From Saprospiraceae bacterium (GTDB lineage Bacteria > Bacteroidota > Bacteroidia > Chitinophagales > Saprospiraceae): 64,000 nt of DNA. Numbering within the stretch: the stretch's first letter is position 1; each line of letters begins with the position of its first letter. This document shows positions 15,142 to 25,256 of the stretch, piece after piece. The stretch is taken from positions 326,150-390,149 of the forward strand of contig JADKKF010000004.1 in NCBI GenBank assembly GCA_016720635.1. The letters are read 5' to 3'. Made by a program: the position numbers and the translations under genes. A model generated the notes under the pieces. It was not told the origin of the DNA. It did not search any database and worked only from the letters and a program-made list of their open reading frames with translations.

Positions 15142-16572
15142 TTAAGGGTACCTCAATTGTACCAATTTAAGCGAAGACTTCCAAACGCTCGGAATGATGA
15201 TCTCTTTTAGATCGATTTGAACAGAGCTCCCAAATTGCAACTTTATATCTTGACGATCGGTACTCATCAATATTTTGCGCTGGAAAGCGCCACTGCCGGT
15301 GAGCAAATATTCACTGACAGTATTTTCATTTTTTATCTCATCATTATACAAAATACGCGTAATCTGTGGAGATTTAAACAATCCGTAGGATGAATAAATT
15401 CCTGCATCGTCATATGAGTATTGTTTTTTTACCAAAAACTTTTGCCATTCTATATCACAACTCTGAGAGACACCTACGGCAATAATGTCTTCAAAAAAAT
15501 AATCGGTGCTGACATTCGTCCTAAATGGATCTGCTCTATAAGTGCTATTGAGTCGAGTCAATTCCTCCTTTTTCTCCATCAAAAGTACAAATCCACCGTC
15601 TTGTCTGGGCAAAATATCGCGAATCTCTAGCCCTTCGGTAAAGTTCTGAACGGATTCTTTGATGAGCTTATCCTTCAGATGCGGCTCCAACCAATTGGAA
15701 AATCTCTTTAGCTGGATGGTAGGCACGATAGGTGTTTTATGACCTAAAACACAAATTGCAATGCCATGATTATAGCGATCTGAGGATCTTGTTTTGAATA
15801 CCCCAGCCATTATGAGTTTATCCTGCTTATTGTCAATCGCCAAGGAAGTTTCATCAAAATAAATTTCGTCGGTCGGAATCTCCTGTTTGAATGCTTCTGG
15901 GCTTCCTATGGGAATGGAAAAAAATTGCCAAACTGGTTTATTATTTGAAAAAAGCTGTTCTTGTGATTCCATTGAAATAAAAATGGTTCCTTCATCCGAA
16001 ATTTGAAGTTTTCTAAAATTATTTCTGAATTCAGTCCCAGACACATCCAACTCAAAATTTTCGGATTGTTTTTTTGCCCAAAGATCGTACCGAAGACAAA
16101 CAAGGCTTTTATCCTTAAGTAGAAAATGAGCAATAAGCCAACGCTTGTTGTTTGAAATTTCGATATGCACTTTTCTGAGATCCGCCTTGTTGTGTGTGGT
16201 GTACAAAGTCACAGTATCCTCGTAATTGGCATCACTTTTTATCCAACGCAAAAGAAGTAAAGTTGAATCTTTGTAAACTTCATTATAGACTACCCCGATA
16301 TTCTTGCCTAATCCGATAACTTTGTGAATAAGAATACGCCTTGCTTCGAATGGATGCGATCTGTCCCAAACTTGAACCATCTGGTTATCAAATGCCATCA
16401 AATGTAAAGATTGGTCATTGTATTTTGCTAGTAAAATATTGCCATTGTATTTTCCCATAATCTCGTACTCCCACCCTGAGTCCAGATTTACCTCTTCGGA
16501 CACAGTAATTCGCTGAGCCATGATCAAATTAACCCAAGAAAAAATAATAGAAAATAGGAAAATAATCCTCAT
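15142..16572 (-). CDS. Secreted protein of unknown function, beta-rich
   Basis: I do not recognise a named family. The 476-residue product starts with a signal peptide (MRIIFLFSIIFSWVNLIMAQ), so it is periplasmic or surface located. The mature part consists of short alternating strands with repeated patterns such as GNILLAKYNDQSLHLMAF, RWLIAHFLLKDKSLVCLRYD, GTIFISMESQ and DKLIMAGVFKTRSSDR, which suggests a beta-propeller of six or seven blades. It has no lipobox and no T9SS sorting domain. Its start codon abuts the stop codon of the metallophosphatase gene with no spacer, so the two are translationally coupled and may work together at the cell surface (inference). Confidence 0.7.
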   Translation of the reverse strand: MRIIFLFSIIFSWVNLIMAQRITVSEEVNLDSGWEYEIMGKYNGNILLAKYNDQSLHLMAFDNQMVQVWDRSHPFEARRILIHKVIGLGKNIGVVYNEVYKDSTLLLLRWIKSDANYEDTVTLYTTHNKADLRKVHIEISNNKRWLIAHFLLKDKSLVCLRYDLWAKKQSENFELDVSGTEFRNNFRKLQISDEGTIFISMESQEQLFSNNKPVWQFFSIPIGSPEAFKQEIPTDEIYFDETSLAIDNKQDKLIMAGVFKTRSSDRYNHGIAICVLGHKTPIVPTIQLKRFSNWLEPHLKDKLIKESVQNFTEGLEIRDILPRQDGGFVLLMEKKEELTRLNSTYRADPFRTNVSTDYFFEDIIAVGVSQSCDIEWQKFLVKKQYSYDDAGIYSSYGLFKSPQITRILYNDEIKNENTVSEYLLTGSGAFQRKILMSTDRQDIKLQFGSSVQIDLKEIIIPSVWKSSLKLVQLRYP

Positions 16573-17520
16573 TTACGAGTGTTTACTTACATTAACCATT
16601 TCTCCAAGATACTGGTTCTGGCTGGTGACATTCATTTTCACTTTTCTTTTTGAAAGATAAACATCCAACCTACCCAGCATTATGCCGCCCCAACCTACTT
16701 GGTTGATAATCACGGGTTTATTATCCAAATTATATACAACATCTGGACGGTTCATAAAGGTATGTGTATGTCCTCCAAGAATTAAATCTATGTCGCGTGA
16801 CCTTGCTGCAAACTTTTTGTCAGATATTTTTTCAGTATCATCCTTATACTCATAACCAAGATGAGATAAGCAAATCACGTAGTCACATTTCTCTTCTTCC
16901 TTAAGTATTTTGGCGAAAAAATTGGCCTTAATCATGGGATCATTGTATTGCGTTTCCCCGTACATTTTTTTAGGAACCAACCCTTTCAACTCAATCCCAA
17001 TACCTAGAACTCCAATCCGCACATTATTTTTGGTGAAAATTTTAAAAGGAATGGTTTTGTTCTCTAATGCTGTATTTTTAAAGTCATAATTGCAATTGAG
17101 AATCGGAAAATTTGCATGTTTCATTTGTTTTGCGAACCCTTCGACGCCAAGATCAAAATCGTGATTGCCCAAGGTCGCCGCTTCATAACCCATTTGGGTC
17201 ATTAATTTCATTTCCAGTTCTCCACCATAATAATTAAAGTATGGAGTCCCTTGGAATATATCGCCGCAATCTAGCAGCAGCACATTCTTTTCTTCTTTTC
17301 TGATTTTTTCTATGAGCGAGGCCCTTCTTACTGTCCCACCAAGACCTTGATTCCTCCCACCGTCCATCGGAAATGGGTCAATACGGCTGTGTACATCATT
17401 CGTATGCAAAATAGTCAGCTTGACGATTTCTCTGGCAGCAAGTGCTTCATAAGGGAAAGCTCCAAGACCCGTAACGGCTGCACCGATGCCAAATGTGTGT
17501 AAAAAATCTCTCCGATTCAT
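16573..17520 (-). CDS. Tat-exported metallophosphatase (5'-nucleotidase N-domain type)
   Basis: This 315-residue calcineurin-like phosphoesterase has the dinuclear metal motifs LTILHTNDVHSRID, LLLDCGDIFQG, ATLGNHDFDLG, VICLSHLGY and LGGHTHTFM, in the order of the UshA/5'-nucleotidase N-terminal domain. The leader MNRRDFLHTFGIGAAVTGLG has a twin-arginine motif and a hydrophobic core, so export is probably by Tat. The protein ends just after the catalytic domain. The C-terminal substrate-binding domain of classical 5'-nucleotidases is absent, and the next gene does not encode it. Substrate is likely a nucleotide or other phosphoester in the periplasm. Confidence 0.88.
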   Translation of the reverse strand: MNRRDFLHTFGIGAAVTGLGAFPYEALAAREIVKLTILHTNDVHSRIDPFPMDGGRNQGLGGTVRRASLIEKIRKEEKNVLLLDCGDIFQGTPYFNYYGGELEMKLMTQMGYEAATLGNHDFDLGVEGFAKQMKHANFPILNCNYDFKNTALENKTIPFKIFTKNNVRIGVLGIGIELKGLVPKKMYGETQYNDPMIKANFFAKILKEEEKCDYVICLSHLGYEYKDDTEKISDKKFAARSRDIDLILGGHTHTFMNRPDVVYNLDNKPVIINQVGWGGIMLGRLDVYLSKRKVKMNVTSQNQYLGEMVNVSKHS

Positions 17521-17616
17521 AAAAATAAATAATATTCTGATGACTAAATATAAAAGAAAAACTAGCTACTTCTTTTAAACTCGTGATAAAGTTACAACTT
17601 TTTGACTGGATTGATC

Positions 17617-18807
17617 CTAATTAATACCATCTAAAACCGCAAGAAAATCGACAACAAATTTTCTCAAATCGTCCTCTTCGATGGTGAGCGGCGGGCAAAT
17701 TCGGATCGAATGGCTATTGAACAGAAACCAATCCACCAAATAACCTGCGGCAAGACATTTTTGTACAACCTCCAATACCAATTCAAATTTTCCCAAATCT
17801 ATCGCCATCCAAAGGCCACAATGATTGATTTTCTTAATTTTTTTGTGAACTAAACCTTCGAGAAGTATTTTTGATTTTCTTTCTACACCCTCCCATAGTT
17901 TGTCTTTTATGATGGTATCTAGTGTAGCAAAAGCCGTGGCCGCACACAATGGATTGCCTCCAAATGTAGTAATATGACCTAGGATCGGTTCGTCCATCAA
18001 GCAGGACATAATATTTTTAGAACTGATAAATGCACCCAAGGGAAGTCCACCACCGAAGCCCTTGGCCAATAATAAAATATCAGGAACAATCCCATACTTT
18101 TGAAAAGCAAACAAATATCCCGTTCTGCCATACGAAGCTTGAATTTCGTCAAGAATGAGCAGGGTACCCGTCTCTGTGCATTTCTTTCTAACGGCCTGAA
18201 GATACCCTTCATTGGGCTCTATGACTCCAGCCTCAGCCTGTACGGTCTCCATAATCACACAAGCGGTATCATGGCTTATTCTGTCCAAATCCTCTTCTCG
18301 ATTGAATTCAATATGTTTGATATTGGGCAATAATGGGCGAAATTTCCCAGTAAAATAGTTTGAATCCATCAAAGATGCTGCGCCTTGAGTAGAGCCGTGG
18401 TAGGCATTTTTACAAGCAATAATTTCAGACCTGCCCGTATATCTTTTGGCCAATTTCATCGCACCCTCTACGGCTTCTGCGCCGCTATTGACCAAATAAA
18501 TATTGTCCAATGAAGCCGGTAATACTTGGTGCAAAAGATGAGCCAATTGCACTTGAGGGCTTAGAATAAACTCCCCATAAACCATCGTGTGCAAATACTT
18601 GGAAGATTGAGTTTCGATGGCCTTCAAAATGGCTGGGTGTCTATGTCCTAATGCACTCACGCCAATGCCAGAGATCATGTCCATATAGGCTCTACCTTCG
18701 GTATCATACAGATACAATCCTTCCGCTCTCTCTATCTCGATTGCCAAGGGCATATCGCTGGTCTGCGCCAGATTTTGCAGAAAAATATTGCGGTGAGAAA
18801 TTCCCAC
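17617..18807 (-). CDS. Class III (ArgD-like) PLP-dependent aminotransferase
   Basis: This 396-residue fold-type I aminotransferase is of the acetylornithine/ornithine subgroup. Visible features are YLYDTEGRAYMDMISGIGVSALGH, the phosphate-binding VNSGAEAVEGAMKLAKRYTGR, AYHGSTQGA, the cofactor aspartate in LILDEIQASYGRTG (D220) and the PLP lysine K249 in LLAKGFGGGLPLGAF. Annotation pipelines usually call such Bacteroidota proteins 'aspartate aminotransferase family protein'. Whether it acts on acetylornithine, ornithine or another omega-amino acid cannot be decided here, because no other arginine genes are adjacent. It begins 3 bp after the stop of the DUF4175 gene. Confidence 0.9.
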   Translation of the reverse strand: MGISHRNIFLQNLAQTSDMPLAIEIERAEGLYLYDTEGRAYMDMISGIGVSALGHRHPAILKAIETQSSKYLHTMVYGEFILSPQVQLAHLLHQVLPASLDNIYLVNSGAEAVEGAMKLAKRYTGRSEIIACKNAYHGSTQGAASLMDSNYFTGKFRPLLPNIKHIEFNREEDLDRISHDTACVIMETVQAEAGVIEPNEGYLQAVRKKCTETGTLLILDEIQASYGRTGYLFAFQKYGIVPDILLLAKGFGGGLPLGAFISSKNIMSCLMDEPILGHITTFGGNPLCAATAFATLDTIIKDKLWEGVERKSKILLEGLVHKKIKKINHCGLWMAIDLGKFELVLEVVQKCLAAGYLVDWFLFNSHSIRICPPLTIEEDDLRKFVVDFLAVLDGIN

Positions 18808-18810
18808 GGC

Positions 18811-21800
18811 CTATATTTTTCTTTGGATTTTATCCGAATAAGACTCTGCCAATCGCTTGTAAAATGGCTTTAGACTTGGATTGATATATCTCACAGACTC
18901 GGTCTCTGCGTTTTTCTTTTTGATATATTCTTGAAGTGCAGGAGGGAGCGTTTTGGGTATATTTTTAGCCTCTTCGCTCTTGCGCTGTTCATCGAATTCT
19001 TGCTCTCTATCGGCTCTTTCGGCATCTAGCAATTTGGTCAAGATTTCTTGTTGTCTTTTCAATGTCTCTGCATTCAATCGCTTGTTGACAAGATCATATT
19101 CGGTCTTGTCCATTTGGTCGATGATACTTTGGAGTTCTTTACTTCCTTTGCCTTGCTCTTGTTTTTCTTTTTGGAAGTCTTGTAGAGCCTTGCGGAGGGC
19201 TGCTTGTTTAGCGGCCATCTCGGCGAATTCTTTGGCAGAGCCACCTTCGCCTCCACTCATTTTTTCACCTTCTTTGCCTTGACCTTCTTTACCTTGACCC
19301 TCTTTGCCTTGTCCTGGAGATTTTCCTTTTTTCCGTTCTTCAGCCATTTTTTTCATCTCTTCGGACAATTTTTGTTGGCCCTTGGTGATCTTATCCATCG
19401 GGACCTTCCCGCCTTTGCCCTTGCCTTTTCCTTCACCACTTCCTGGTTTTTACACGCTTTGCTACCAGGCTTGGATGAATTACTGGGGTTGTTCATATTG
19501 GAGAGGGACTCTTCTAGCATCAAAGCCAAATCGTTTACATTTTTCATGATACGCTGCTGATGGTCAGAGGCTTGTGCTATGCTTCTATCCTCTAGATCTT
19601 GAATACCGGTAACAAGATGCTTGTTGATCTCACCGACCTTTTCTGTGACCATGGCTTGGATTTGGAATACCCTATTGGCTAGTGCAGAAAGCGAATCATC
19701 GATCAACTTAAAATCGTCCTTAAGCTTATTCTGGTGTTGGATTAACTTGACATAAGCAGGCGTGTTAATTTGAACCTCACTGGTGCTGATTTTCTTGATT
19801 AAAGATTCCTGATCAAAAGACATGGCCATTAGATTTTCAAGGATTTGGCGCAAAGCGCGAGCATCTTCTTCTGCTTGTTCTTGTTCTGCCCCATCCATGC
19901 TTTCCTTCATTTTTTTGGCTTTGGCTTTCATCTTCTTAGAGGCACTGCGCTGAGACTTGGACGCCTTGTCGTTTTTATTCTCTTTGATTTCTTTTTGACC
20001 ATCTTCTGCATCGTTTTTCATGTCTTGCATGTCCTCCTTATTGTCCTTGTCCAGTGGCAGCGGTTGATCTAGTTCTTCATTTTTCTTCTCTAGATCTTGG
20101 AGGGTTTTGTCCAACTGATCCAGTTGCTTATTGATCTCTTTTTGTTGCTCTTCCAGCTTGGAATTTTCATCTTTTTTCAACTGGGTTTCGTCTGCCAATT
20201 TTTCTTGTTTCTCACCCAATTGTTCCAATTTTTCTGCAGCATCGCGATATTCGCTTTCGACCTCTAGTTTCTTGTAAAGCTCTAAAAGCCTCTCCACCTG
20301 CATCTCTTGTTTTTCACTCTCTGCCTTAGAATTTTCGAGTTCTTTGATGGCATCATCCTTTTGCAATTTCTCCATCAATTCCTTGATTTTCTCAAGAAGA
20401 TCCTTGGTTTTATCGTTTTCCAATTGTTTGAAAATCTGTTCTAAATTTTCCTTTTTCTGCTGCTGATCCTCCGATTGTTTATTGAGGTCATTCTCATTTT
20501 TTTGGTTTTCTTGGAACTTTTGTTCTGCATTTTTAATCTTTTCCTCTAATTGTTTTTGCTGTTCTAGAAGCTTTTCCATCTCCTTTTGGGTCTTCCAATC
20601 CACCTCTTTTTCTTGGAGTAATTTTTCTCTCAAAGCCTTCAGTTTTTCTTGTATTTTCTTGGCTTCTTCCAATACCTTGTCGAGGTCTTTCTTGATGGAT
20701 TCTTCATTCTTTTCGACGACTTGCTCTACTTCTTTTTCAGACATTCTAGAAAAAGTCATGATGCTAGACTTAGTCTTTTTGCTGCCATTCACTTGATCAT
20801 TGTCATTTACTTCAAAATAAAATGAAATCTTTTCGCCGGGCTGTAAGGGATATAAATCTGCGTCAAAAACGAATTCAAACTTGCCTTCACGGGCATTGAC
20901 GGCTTTGATGAGACTGCTTTTATGTTCTGAAAATGAACCTTTGGCATCCTCGATTCTATAGTTAAAACTAACATTCCTTACTCCATAATCATCGCCTACA
21001 TTTCCTACGAAATACTGAACTTTTGCTGAGGTCGAATCGTCAAATTTCTCCACACCAATGGTCGGATAGGCATCTGGAACGACTGCAATATTGTACTGTA
21101 TAGAATCCAAAGTTTTAAGTTTACTATTCCCAATCAGCACCGAATAAAGGTCATCCTTGACCAAATTTTTATGAAAAGAAAATACACCATCTGCACCTTG
21201 CGGGACTCCGATAGATTTTTTGTCATTTTTAAAATAAAAAAGTAAAGATTCGGTATTTTCAGCTTTTATCCGCCAATGGGCTTTGGTGCCTTGAGGTACG
21301 TTGAGATCCCCAATATTTTGCAAATTTTCATCGCTCCTCCCAATGTAATCAGGATAGTCGAGATATATCCCAAGATCCGCTATGGATGGGCGTTTTATCA
21401 CCTCCAATTCATACGGCTGGCTATAAAATCCTCCACCTAAAAGTCGGAACTGGGTATTTCGCTGAACATTGTTGAACGTATATTCGTATTGGTCATTTTT
21501 GATTTTTTTCAGCTTATATTGAAAATTGTCCATATCCACGAACACTTCCGCTGGCAGCAAATTCCCCTTGAGCGTCACCTTAATAGGAAAGTCGGCTCCC
21601 TGTGGGATGGATAATTGATCGTTTTCTAGGACGAACTCGAAGGGTGCTTTTTTCTCGAAAACTTTATCGTTCTCGATGATCCGCTGGGTAGAGTCCTTGA
21701 TCAAGGACGGCGCTAAAAAAAGGATTCCAGCTAGGATGCCCAAAGGCGGCAATGCGTATTTCAAATACTTGCTATTCTTCGACAAGTCTATCGCCGATTT

Positions 21801-22235
21801 GAAGGGTACGGGTTGAAGTTCTGAAGATTTTTGATTGATGCTGGCCAGTATTAAATCCTTGTGTTCCAGATGATAAGACTGCCTATTGAGCTGAAGGATA
21901 TTGAGCAGTTTGTCTTTTACTTCTTTAAAATGGCTCCCGATAATCGTCGCCGCTTGGTCGTGTGAAATAACTTTCCCCAATCGAAAATAATGAATCAATG
22001 GCAAAATGACCCAGTAGAACAAGGATCCCAAAAATGTACCCAAAAACCCATAAAACATCAACTTGCGCACCGAAGTATTGAAATAATAAAAATACTCCAA
22101 CACATTGATCAACACGAACAAGAATACCACCGTAGCCAAGGTATATAAAGCCCCTCGGATCAACTGATTGACATAATACTTGCGTATGAACTGATCCAGC
22201 TTGTCAATTAATATCTGATAGTTATCTTGATGCAT
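18811..22235 (-). CDS. DUF4175-type membrane coiled-coil protein, frameshifted
   Basis: Two overlapping frames (22235-19353 and 19398-18811) together make one protein of about 1140 residues. The N terminus has two or three membrane helices (about 25-85 and 155-175), then an Ig-like beta region, then a very long Lys/Glu/Gln-rich coiled coil (about 490-760), followed by a Gly/Lys low-complexity stretch and a helical tail ending SYSDKIQRKI. The frames join at a run of five T (19447-19451). One more base there gives ...KACKKPGSGEGKGKGKGGK..., continuous with the second frame. DUF4175 proteins are conserved in Bacteroidota with no proven role. The break is probably a consensus error, but a real mutation is possible. 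Confidence 0.8.
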
Positions 22236-22336
22236 GATATGATTGTCTTAACCCACAAATATAGGAATTAAAACGAGGGAAATCCTTTAATATTTTGTTA
22301 AATATTGTTGGGGGTGGGGTGCGAAGGATTACATAA

Positions 22337-22406
22337 GCTAGCGCAAGTTTTCAAACTTGTGAAAAAAAAACAAACCATTAAGCCCAAGTCTAAGACTTGC
22401 GCCAGC
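22337..22406. repeat. Inverted repeat of 'GCGCAAGTCTTAGACTTG' type
   Basis: Two arms, GCTAGCGCAAGTTTTCAAACTTG (22337-22359) and the inverted CAAGTCTAAGACTTGCGCCAGC (22385-22406), face each other across 25 AT-rich bases. Each arm is itself a small palindrome. Related single arms occur at 24502 and 25836. The rest of the 22236-22519 gap shows no gene. Confidence 0.65.
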
Positions 22407-22519
22407 AAAGGGGCTAGCTATTAAGTTATTTAGTAATGTTTTCATTTATTTTAAATTAATTATTTTGAAGAAATCGTAGATACTTACAAGACCAAAATTT
22501 CCATTTGCGTATCGAACTT

Positions 22520-23541
22520 TTAATTGTTCATTCTCATGTAAAAGACTAAATCAATATTTGAAAATTCTTTATAGGATGCCAAAAATTTTCCGTTTATGTA
22601 TTTATAGCTTTTGCTTGTTCCATCATTTTTTTTAACACCGTAGTTATTGCTATGCTTCCCTTTAACCTCATCTGCCCCACCGTTTCCACTATAATGTTTA
22701 CAGTTTTGAAAAGTCTCATTATAAACTAGTGATCCATCTTCTACTTTGTGTACAGTAAAAAGATAACGTATATTTTTGTTCCAACCTAGGGTAAGACATG
22801 ACATATTGAATACATACTTCCCATCTTCGCTTACACTTGCATTCAAAGAAGTACCACTATATTTGTGAGAAAATATTTTAGTTCCTTTTGAATTATAAAC
22901 TTCAACATATTGAACCCCATATCCTGGTCCATCCCATTCTCCATTGTCTCCATATGCGTCAGGTATCCATTCAATTTGATAGGTAACAGTGGAATATTTA
23001 TCAGCGGTATTTTGATCGGAAATCGTATGATTGCTCTAACAAGCGGAAAATCATTTGGAATCTCATCAAAAATCTCATTTGGAAGAAAATCACGCATTTG
23101 AAATTTGTTCTCGTTTCCTTTTTTCATTATAAAATATGAAAAATTTTCCTTATCCGGTTCTATTCTCCTTTTAAATCCTTGTTTATGAAATGGGTTTGCT
23201 TCTACAATATCAATTTCTTTTATAACTTTTTTGGTATTGGCATCTTTAAATACCAAAATTTTACGTTCATAATTGAATTCATCATATTTTTCCGCATCAT
23301 TAAATTTCTTTAAGGTAATTAATTCATGTGGCCTTCCCTTGTCAATATTATCAAAATCATGCGCTGCAAACTGATTATAGGTTGTATCGTTTTTAATTCC
23401 TTGGCTTTTCATATTTATATTTGCAGCGGAGTCATTTTCTTTTCCTACCCCCTTCACTCCCCCACAGCCCCCGCAGCCTACTGGGATACAGAATAGCCCA
23501 AGTAGGGATATGGAACAGAATAGTTTCATGCGTTTTGTCAT
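22520..23541 (-). CDS. Hypothetical lipoprotein, frameshifted
   Basis: The N-terminal part starts best at the ATG at 23541 and has a signal ending in the lipobox-like CIPVGC, followed by a glycine/cysteine-rich GGCGGVKGVG linker. The protein then reads as a beta-rich domain (ELITLKKFNDAEKYDEFNYERKILVFKDANTKKVI). The frame changes near 23010-23037: beyond it the other frame continues sensibly through TYQIEWIPDAYGDNGEWDGPG and QYVEVYNSKGTKIFSHKYSG to the end at 22520. The junction fits loss of one base. I do not recognise the family. The lipobox and Gly-rich linker resemble those of the lipoprotein at 25872-26918, which suggests a related secreted family. Confidence 0.6.
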
Positions 23542-23806
23542 GTTTTTGAATTTTTGAGATAATAAAAGTAATACATGGTAATTGATTATTTGATTAAAAT
23601 TGTTGCTAAAAACGAATAACCGCAAAATATTTTATTCATTCAGCGAGTAGTTTGGCTATATCTAATTATAATTCTATATGGTAAAATCCAATTAACAATA
23701 GCCTTTAAGCGTGGATTCAGTTTTTTTACTTTTAAATTTTCTTATGCGGAAATCAATTTGGCGATAATAAACCAAATACGTATCTTTGTAATAAATACAC
23801 GTAAGT

Positions 23807-24049
23807 ATGACTACTAAATTAACATTGACCGTAGAAAAGTCAATTATAGAAAGAGCGAAATCATACGCTAAAAACACGGGAAGAAGTTTATCCGAACTCA
23901 TTGAAAATTATTTGGATACCATAACGCAAGAAAGTGGAGAAGAAAGACTTTCCCCTAAACTGAACAAAATAGTAGGCTCTGTTAAACTTCCTAAGAACTT
24001 TGACCAAGACAAAGAATTACGAGCTTATTTTGAATCAAAACATTTATGA
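23807..24049 (+). CDS. DUF6364-type antitoxin (VapB-like)
   Basis: This 80-residue protein has an N-terminal ribbon-helix-helix DNA-binding segment (TTKLTLTVEKSIIERAKSYAKNTGRSLSELIENYLDTI), the DUF6364 pattern, and a C-terminal tail (LPKNFDQDKELRAYFESKHL) of the kind that wraps the toxin. Its stop overlaps the start of the PIN-domain gene by four bases (ATGA), the classic coupled antitoxin-toxin arrangement. Such antitoxins repress their own promoter together with the toxin. Confidence 0.88.
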   Translation: MTTKLTLTVEKSIIERAKSYAKNTGRSLSELIENYLDTITQESGEERLSPKLNKIVGSVKLPKNFDQDKELRAYFESKHL

Positions 24050-24459
24050 AAAAGGTATTTCTAGACACTAATATCATAGTTGATTTAATTGCTGATAGAA
24101 AGCCATTTAGCAAATATTCCATTGAAATATTTAAGAAATCTGAAGAAAAGAAAATTGAGTTATTTACGTCTTCTCATTCCATTGCGACAACTCATTATTT
24201 ATTAAAGAAATACGTCGAGGAAAAAATACTGCGAGAAGTTTTGTACAATTTACTGGATTATGTAACAGTAATATCAGTGGACACCGACGTATTAAAGAAA
24301 GGACTTCGTTCAAAACATAGGGATTTTGAGGATTCTATTCAAATTCTTTGTGCATCCACGATTGAAAAAATCGACTGCATTGTAACTCGCAATACCAAAG
24401 ACTTTCGAGAAAGTGAAATACTTGTTTTGGCCCCAGATGAATTGTGTCTTAGATGGTAG
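24046..24459 (+). CDS. PIN-domain ribonuclease toxin (VapC-like)
   Basis: This 137-residue PIN nuclease is the toxin of a type II pair. Acidic active-site residues are visible: D7 in VFLDTNIIVD, the DFEDSIQ acidic pair near residues 93-96, and the terminal aspartate in TRNTKDFRES. VapC toxins cleave tRNA or rRNA and halt translation until the antitoxin is restored. It is transcribed directly after the DUF6364 antitoxin, with overlap. A short palindromic repeat follows 43 bp after its stop and separates it from the oppositely oriented MazF-like pair. Confidence 0.9.
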   Translation: MKKVFLDTNIIVDLIADRKPFSKYSIEIFKKSEEKKIELFTSSHSIATTHYLLKKYVEEKILREVLYNLLDYVTVISVDTDVLKKGLRSKHRDFEDSIQILCASTIEKIDCIVTRNTKDFRESEILVLAPDELCLRW

Positions 24460-24501
24460 CGGCTGATTTTGCTAAAATTTGAAAGTACTCAATTACGGCA
24501 T

Positions 24502-24527
24502 AAGTCTAAGACTTGCGCCAGCAAAGG
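24502..24527. repeat. Palindromic repeat AAGTCTAAGACTTGCGCCAGC, single arm
   Basis: AAGTCTAAGACTTGCGCCAGCAAAGG is identical over 25 bases or more to the right arm at 22385-22410. It lies between the convergent VapC-like and MazF-like toxin genes. Confidence 0.65.
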
Positions 24528-24545
24528 ATTAGAACCGCAGCACAC

Positions 24546-24899
24546 TTATGGGCACTCTAAATCCAAAATAATTGCAATATTTTCTTTTACTTTTTCGATT
24601 AATTCAGCAGGTAAAATCCCGACTCTTTTAATCAATCTTTTATTGTCAATCGCTCTGATTTGATCCATCATTATATCACAATGCTTGTGCAAATTGGCTA
24701 TTCCCTTATTTATATTCACTCTTAATATTTCAGAATCTTTGTGAATATTTGTGGTGATTGGGCAAATTATTGTTGACGGATGTGGTATTTTGTTTAATAA
24801 ATTTGTTTGTAAAATCAAAACAGGCCTCGTTTTTCCAACTTCAGTACCAACCTGTGGATTCATATCCGCTATCCATACTTCGTATTGATTAACCTTCAT
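24546..24899 (-). CDS. MazF/PemK-family endoribonuclease toxin
   Basis: The product has 117 residues from the ATG at 24899 (an in-frame ATG at 24914 is the alternative). The MazF fold is clear: VNQYEVWIADMNPQVGTEVGKTRPVLILQ (substrate-binding loop and the RP pair), STIICPITTN, and CDIMMDQIRAIDNKRLIKRVG (the D-Q-R segment typical of MazF). It would cleave single-stranded mRNA at short motifs. The start lies inside the end of the upstream antitoxin gene (about 11 bp overlap), so the pair is translationally coupled. Confidence 0.9.
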   Translation of the reverse strand: MKVNQYEVWIADMNPQVGTEVGKTRPVLILQTNLLNKIPHPSTIICPITTNIHKDSEILRVNINKGIANLHKHCDIMMDQIRAIDNKRLIKRVGILPAELIEKVKENIAIILDLECP

Positions 24900-25119
24900 A
24901 ATCAATTTTTTCAAATTCCATTAAAATATCCATAGATTCTGTTCTTATTAATTCGGATTCAGACTTCAGTCTTTTTTCTAGGAGGTGTCTTTTATGTACT
25001 TTATTATAATGTTCAATTGCTTCGTTGATGTATCTATTTCTCGGAATTCTAATGCTAGATAGAATTTTTTCAGTTTCTCCGAATATTGAATCGTCCATTT
25101 TTAAGGATACTGTTTTCAT
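24889..25119 (-). CDS. Antitoxin of the MazF-like pair (ribbon-helix-helix type)
   Basis: This 76-residue protein begins MKTVSLKMDDSIFGETEKIL, a ribbon-helix-helix strand and helix, followed by SIRIPRNRYINEAIEHYNK and an acidic C-terminal helix that would neutralise the toxin. Its position directly upstream of, and overlapping, the MazF-like gene supports the antitoxin role. The sequence is not MazE-like in the AbrB sense, so this is an RHH-MazF combination. A TACCTTTG box lies 17 bp upstream. Confidence 0.85.
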   Translation of the reverse strand: MKTVSLKMDDSIFGETEKILSSIRIPRNRYINEAIEHYNKVHKRHLLEKRLKSESELIRTESMDILMEFEKIDYEG

Positions 25120-25136
25120 ATTTTATTTTTATATTA

Positions 25137-25144
25137 CAAAGGTA
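25137..25144 (-). promoter_or_regulatory. Candidate -7 box TACCTTTG of the MazF-type operon
   Basis: The minus-strand TACCTTTG matches TAnnTTTG and sits 17 bp upstream of the antitoxin ATG. The AT-rich stretch just upstream (25140-25162) has weak dyad symmetry that could be an autoregulatory operator, but this is speculative. Confidence 0.35.
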
Positions 25145-25256
25145 TATCTTTTTTGTATATTAAAAACTATGTGGGCGCAAGGGAATTTCTAATATTTTTA
25201 CATTTAGCAAGCCTTTTTGACCAGAATGCAAGTAGAAACTAAGGTAGAAATTCACT

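Noticed and set aside
19440..19460. Programmed -1 frameshift in the DUF4175 gene
   Set aside because: The heptamer is a poor slippery site, and similar one-base losses affect unrelated genes in the window, so a common technical cause is simpler.
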